The position numbers were made by a program, and so were the translations under genes. The notes under the pieces were generated by a model. That model saw nothing but the letters and a program-made list of their open reading frames with translations, did not search any database and was not told the origin of the DNA. From an uncultured Hymenobacter sp. (GTDB lineage Bacteria; Bacteroidota; Bacteroidia; Cytophagales; Hymenobacteraceae): a stretch of 8,164 bases of DNA. The stretch covers positions 1 through 8,164 of the forward strand of contig CALMOO010000690.1 in NCBI GenBank assembly GCA_937871705.1, written 5' to 3'. This document shows positions 5,829 to 8,164 of this stretch, in pieces (the stretch's first letter is position 1; every line of letters begins with the position of its first letter).

Positions 5829-6017
5829 ATGCAAGCCGACGAGTTAGCCTTTTTTGAGGAGATGATTGAGAGTGCTGAGCTGCTCGACTGCGTGACTTGC
5901 CAGGAGGATACCCTACACGTGCACGAGGAAGTGGTATCGGTCGAGGGTGGCGTAACGGAGCTGGTGATGCGCTGCACCAGCTGCATGAGCACCCGGCCCC
6001 ACCTGCTCATCGACTAG
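5829..6017 (+). CDS. Small two-CxxC (zinc-ribbon-like) protein of unknown function
   Basis: A 62-aa acidic protein with two CxxC pairs, CVTC at residues 21-24 and CTSC at 49-52, spaced as in a single zinc ribbon. The first 20 residues (ADELAFFEEMIESAELLD) look like an acidic helix, and the middle (HVHEEVVSVEGGVTELVMRC) looks like the beta strands between the two knuckles. The ATG at 5829 is the only sensible start; no Shine-Dalgarno is visible. It stands alone, on the opposite strand to the tra genes. Zinc ribbons this small usually bind nucleic acid or protein, but nothing here says which. The paired cysteines argue strongly that it is a real gene. Confidence 0.65.
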   Translation: MQADELAFFEEMIESAELLDCVTCQEDTLHVHEEVVSVEGGVTELVMRCTSCMSTRPHLLID

Positions 6018-6025
6018 CCATGTCT

Positions 6026-6131
6026 CCGACATTGATGCCGGCAACATCGACTGAGGGGCGCCAATGCCCCGCAGTGGCAATTGCCAGTGGTCACCTCGGT
6101 ATAAACGACAACTGACCGACATTGCTGCCGG
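6026..6131 (+). repeat. Pair of 16-bp direct repeats
   Basis: CCGACATTGATGCCGG at 6026-6041 and CCGACATTGCTGCCGG at 6116-6131 differ at one base and lie 90 bp apart. The second copy overlaps the hairpin at 6109-6138. Between them are a short hairpin GGGGC/GCCCC (6055-6070) and a 12-bp palindrome TGGCAATTGCCA (6075-6086). Confidence 0.7.
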
Positions 6132-6138
6132 TCAGTTG
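6109..6138. terminator. Hairpin between convergent genes, possible two-way terminator
   Basis: Perfect 10-bp arms CAACTGACCG (6109-6118) and CGGTCAGTTG (6129-6138) with a 10-nt loop. It sits between the plus-strand CxxC gene and minus-strand small ORFs, so it could stop both. T-tracts are weak on either side (TCGTTTAT on the minus strand). Confidence 0.45.
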
Positions 6139-6161
6139 AGAAAGGGATAGTAGCCACCTGG

Positions 6162-6275
6162 CTAGCGCCGGATGCGAAAGCCCCAGTTATGCAGCAGGGC
6201 GCACGCGAGGTAGCTTACGATAAAGCAGCCGATGCCTATCTGAAAGAATACGAGCCAACTGAAGGTAGATAACAC
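6162..6275 (-). CDS. Possible 37-aa single-pass membrane peptide
   Basis: From a GTG at 6273-6275 the minus strand encodes 37 residues with a long hydrophobic stretch, about residues 7-28 (WLVFFQIGIGCFIVSYLACA), and a basic end GFRIRR. It starts 11 nt after the stop of the 50-aa ORF before it, in another frame. There is no ATG; the frame is open further upstream to a TAA inside the previous ORF, so the start is uncertain. It pairs in style with the 50-aa ORF, which is the main reason to list it. It could also be a fragment. Confidence 0.35.
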   Translation of the reverse strand: MLSTFSWLVFFQIGIGCFIVSYLACALLHNWGFRIRR

Positions 6276-6286
6276 GGCTAGTAGGG

Positions 6287-6439
6287 CTAATCTTCGTAGC
6301 GCCGCTTGGGAACGGCCTTAATACAGAAATTGAATACCACTAGGATAACACCCAGGCCAACCGCCCGCGGCCCCCAAGTAGGCCCAAATGGGCTGAGGAG
6401 GTAGGCGGCGGCAATCAGGAAAAATAAGAACTTGTTCAT
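6287..6439 (-). CDS. Small 50-aa membrane protein, hypothetical
   Basis: An ATG at 6437-6439 opens a 50-codon minus-strand frame ending in TAG at 6287-6289. Residues 1-17 (MNKFLFFLIAAAYLLSP) form a hydrophobic segment, and residues 26-42 (AVGLGVILVVFNFCIKA) form a second one. A basic tail PKRRYED follows, so two membrane passes or a hairpin are likely. It lies about 65 bp beyond the terminator of the tra operon, on the same strand, and directly before another tiny hydrophobic ORF. I do not recognise the family. Coding status rests on the ATG and the two membrane segments. Confidence 0.5.
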   Translation of the reverse strand: MNKFLFFLIAAAYLLSPFGPTWGPRAVGLGVILVVFNFCIKAVPKRRYED

Positions 6440-6500
6440 AGCCAAGGAGGAGATGAAACTGTTGACGCAGCTAATGTAACGTAGCAGTGTTGTTTCTGTT

Positions 6501-6541
6501 TTAAAAACAAAGCAGGGCGCAGCAAAGTGCTACGCCCTGCT
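6501..6541 (-). terminator. Strong intrinsic terminator of the tra operon
   Basis: On the minus strand, bases 6541-6511 form a 14-bp stem with one mismatch (AGCAGGGCG pairs with CGCCCTGCT, then AGCA with TGCT) and a 3-nt loop. It is followed directly by TTGTTTTTAA (6510-6501). It lies 15 nt after the stop of the 143-aa gene. Stem, loop and T-tract are all textbook for factor-independent termination in this direction. Confidence 0.88.
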
Positions 6542-6556
6542 ATCGGTCAGACCGCG

Positions 6557-6988
6557 CTACTGGGGCTGTTCTGGTGCAGTATTGGCCAGGGTGCGTTGAC
6601 GACGTTTGCGCCAGATGGCGTAAGCATCGGAGGCGATGTAGCCGAACGCGGCGAGGGGGAACGTCATACAGGCCAGAAAAACTATGGTAAATAGTAGCAG
6701 TTCGGTAGTGCCCAGCATGTTGCTGTACTCATATACTTCGTCAGGCCCGCTCGTTAGCGTATTGAAGAGCCAGGTTATGCCAGTGCCAATAAAGCTGTTA
6801 TCCATCGCTGTGCCTACCCACTTATCTAGGGTTGGGAGGTTAGTCATTTTCAGATGGTTGACCTTGAACGACTCAGCCACCAGCAGCGAGACGCTTACCA
6901 GGTAGAAGATGCAAAAGACCTTGCGCTCGGCGTAGAACTCCTTGGCGCCATCTGCTAACCAATTCGTTGCTTTAATAAGCTGGTTCAT
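6557..6988 (-). CDS. Membrane protein at the end of the tra operon, unknown function
   Basis: A 143-aa protein that starts 8 nt after the traN stop and ends 15 nt before a strong terminator, so it is the last gene of the conjugation operon. A first membrane segment lies at about 24-39 (VFCIFYLVSVSLLVAE) and another at about 95-119 (TELLLFTIVFLACMTFPLAA). A weaker amphipathic stretch lies at 66-80. The C-terminus is basic, then polar (AIWRKRRQR, then a tail ending EQPQ), suggesting a cytoplasmic tail. I do not recognise the family. Its place suggests an accessory part of the mating apparatus, or an entry-exclusion or stability function; this is an inference from position only. Confidence 0.75.
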   Translation of the reverse strand: MNQLIKATNWLADGAKEFYAERKVFCIFYLVSVSLLVAESFKVNHLKMTNLPTLDKWVGTAMDNSFIGTGITWLFNTLTSGPDEVYEYSNMLGTTELLLFTIVFLACMTFPLAAFGYIASDAYAIWRKRRQRTLANTAPEQPQ

Positions 6989-6996
6989 AAGACGGT

Positions 6997-7590
6997 TTAC
7001 TTTTTGAGTTTACGGGCCTTGAGAATGTCGCTGTTGGTCACCACGAAGGAGAGCTGCCGGCCGCCGCCCTTCTCAAACATCTCGACCACCAGGTTCTTAT
7101 CGTCGGGAATGGTGAACTTGCGCAGGGCGTACACCTGGTCGATGTTGCCTGGGCCGGGAATAGTGGTCGAGCTGGCATTGTAGACGAACACCGGCGTTAC
7201 TTCTGATTCCTGAATAGCGGTGCGCTTGGCCACCTTCTTATCGCGGATGTAGAATTTTACAAAGTCCACATCGTAGTTGATGTTGGAGCTATTGGCCAGG
7301 TGCAGCGGGAAGAAAAACACGTCGTCCTGCGTGTACATGCCTTGCAGGGCCAGGGTAATATCATCCTTCTTTTCCTGCACGTGCGGCCCCTTGCGCTTAT
7401 CCAGCACCAGGCGCGAGTACTCTTCGAGGTCGCTTTGCGTCACGCCCATGTTGCTCAGGTGGGCTAGTGGTACCACAGCCGAAGACGAGGAAACGTCGGT
7501 CGAGGCCAGGTTGTAGTTCAGCACCCGCGGGTTGGCGTCGTAGGTAACCAGGAACGAGTAGAGCCGCCCATCGGTCGTTACCACCGTCAT
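6997..7590 (-). CDS. TraN C-terminal open segment (DUF4138-like)
   Basis: 197 codons from the first ATG after the premature stop (7588-7590). This ATG is an internal methionine of the family (ETNMTVVTTDG), not a natural start, and a product from here would lack a signal peptide. Independent expression is therefore doubtful, though the sequence itself is well kept. Confidence 0.5.
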   Translation of the reverse strand: MTVVTTDGRLYSFLVTYDANPRVLNYNLASTDVSSSSAVVPLAHLSNMGVTQSDLEEYSRLVLDKRKGPHVQEKKDDITLALQGMYTQDDVFFFPLHLANSSNINYDVDFVKFYIRDKKVAKRTAIQESEVTPVFVYNASSTTIPGPGNIDQVYALRKFTIPDDKNLVVEMFEKGGGRQLSFVVTNSDILKARKLKK

Positions 7591-7608
7591 ATTGGTTTCC
7601 GGAAAGCC

Positions 7609-7611
7609 TTA
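7609..7611 (-). other. In-frame stop codon inside traN
   Basis: The minus strand reads AAG GCC AGC CAG TAA GGC TTT CCG GAA: family sequence in the same frame on both sides. A single change (for example AAA or CAA to TAA) would explain it. Confidence 0.9.
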
Positions 7612-7983
7612 CTGGCTGGCCTTGACCTTCACAATGTTCTCGGCCCCACGTGCTTTATCTGCAATGATGCCCCCGTTGCCCAGGTCCACATACGACACGG
7701 CGTAGGGGAAAATCAGGTGGGTAGTTTTCTGAAATCCGACGGTCATGCGGTACGAGCCGATGTAGTTGTGTTCCTGCAGGGAAAGAATCTTTTGCGTCGA
7801 GGCGGTCGCGGCGGTCGGCAGGTAGGTAGCCGGGCCGACGTGGGCGGCCGCCCCAGGGATGACGCTGGCAATCTGCCCGGAGGCGGTACTGGTGCGGTGG
7901 CGCCGGTGGGTGGACTTCTGAGCTGAGGCCGAGAGGCTGAGCGTGGCCAGACCAAGGCAGGTGAGGAAGGAAAGCGTTTTCAT
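7609..7983 (-). CDS. TraN N-terminal open segment
   Basis: 124 codons from the ATG to the premature TAA. It begins 6 nt after the traM stop. The signal peptide would be cut after SASAQ and release a periplasmic fragment of about 100 residues that lacks the DUF4138 half. Listed separately because it is the only part with a normal start. Confidence 0.6.
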   Translation of the reverse strand: MKTLSFLTCLGLATLSLSASAQKSTHRRHRTSTASGQIASVIPGAAAHVGPATYLPTAATASTQKILSLQEHNYIGSYRMTVGFQKTTHLIFPYAVSYVDLGNGGIIADKARGAENIVKVKASQ

Positions 7984-7989
7984 GAGGCT

Positions 7990-8164
7990 TTACGACTTGA
8001 GGAGCAGTTGATAATTGGCTTTGAGGTGAATCTTCACCGTCTTGATTTTGCGGCCGGTCAGGGCCTTCCCCGTCTGGATAGCAATACCAGCCGCCTGCGC
8101 GCCCAGGCTGGGCGACAGGGTGGGCATATCGGCGCTGCTCACGCCCTGGGCGGCCCCTTGCTTG
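7990..8164 (-). CDS. traM: TraM, conjugative transfer protein, C-terminal end only
   Basis: 57 codons of the 3' end, with the stop at 7990-7992; the rest lies beyond the right edge. The visible part has a linker rich in Ala, Gly and Ser (QGAAQGVSSADMPTLSPSLG), then ALTGRKIKTVKIHLKANYQL and ends LLLKS. The pattern of a polar helical stretch, then a KxxKVxLKANYxxLL strand at the very end, matches TraM of Bacteroidota conjugative elements. That protein is often compared with VirB10-type proteins. Its position directly before traN, in the standard traM-traN order with 6 nt between them, strongly supports the call. Confidence 0.8.
   Translation of the reverse strand, partial: KQGAAQGVSSADMPTLSPSLGAQAAGIAIQTGKALTGRKIKTVKIHLKANYQLLLKS

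Larger units (their letters stand above)
6997..7983 (-). pseudogene. traN: traN, conjugative transfer protein, interrupted by an in-frame TAA
   Basis: Read from the ATG at 7981-7983, one continuous frame of 328 sense-or-stop positions runs to the TAA at 6997-6999, broken only by a TAA at 7609-7611. The first part has a signal peptide (residues 1-22, MKTLSFLTCLGLATLSLSASAQ), then a basic linker. It then has TraN-like sequence: TTHLIFPYAVSYVDLGNGGI and AENIVKVKA. Past the stop the same frame goes on as GFPETN and MTVVTTDGRLYSFLVTYDAN, with no shift. The C-terminal part (VYALRKFTIPDDKNLVVEMF) fits the DUF4138 region. TraN is a conserved envelope component of Bacteroidota conjugation systems, encoded right after traM. 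With this stop no full TraN would be made unless it is read through, so the mating apparatus may be dead. A sequencing error is also possible. Confidence 0.85.

Noticed and set aside
6460..6478. AAGGAGGAG followed by ATG on the plus strand (6451-6463)
   Set aside because: The ATG opens only 8 codons before TAA, and the ribosome site touches the start codon; chance match.
1..8164. CRISPR array or rRNA/tRNA genes
   Set aside because: The repeats found are plasmid iterons and short par repeats without spacer-repeat alternation, and no stable-RNA signature was seen on either strand.

Overview
The window looks like part of a plasmid from a Bacteroidota bacterium, most likely a Hymenobacter-like member of the Cytophagales. 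The evidence is a Rep_3-type initiator next to iterons, a parA/small-partner cassette, TraM/TraN-type conjugation genes known from Bacteroidota elements, a Bacteroidota-style promoter box (TAnnTTTG) before rep, and GC-rich genes with frequent CTAGC words. The genus is an inference; no marker gene settles it.

Layout. 1-790 (+, very GC-rich): the 3' part of a DACNV-type protein with a diadenylate-cyclase-like domain that keeps its DGA and RHR motifs. 791-1526: no convincing gene; two hairpins, a 161-bp MITE-like element with perfect 23-bp inverted ends, and a 9-bp-periodic repeat array. 1527-2620 (+): a ParA ATPase and a small ribbon-helix-helix-like partner, overlapping by ATGA. 2621-3432: a second 9-bp-periodic array holding a perfect 71-bp palindrome, a second large hairpin, then decayed coding sequence. 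3433-4587 (-): the Rep_3 initiator. 4588-5110: the presumed replication origin, with phased iterons of about 22 bp next to the rep promoter and three outlying copies. 5110-5828: AT-rich then G-rich DNA with no convincing gene. 5829-6017 (+): a 62-aa two-CxxC protein. 6018-6556: hairpins, two very short membrane-protein ORFs on the minus strand, and a strong minus-strand terminator. 6557-8164 (-): the end of a conjugation operon, traM (partial), traN (broken by one in-frame TAA) and a membrane protein.

How it fits together. Rep with its iterons gives replication, and ParA with its partner and the flanking arrays gives segregation. The tra genes are the tail of a mating-apparatus operon ending at the terminator near 6510. 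The first gene may be a nucleotide-signalling cargo gene.

The most interesting part is the partition locus. parAB is bracketed by two arrays, each about 14 units of a 9-bp repeat. They lie on opposite strands and read as pseudo-coding on each strand. This could be an unusual centromere for a ribbon-helix-helix partner. The in-frame stop in traN is the other clear anomaly.
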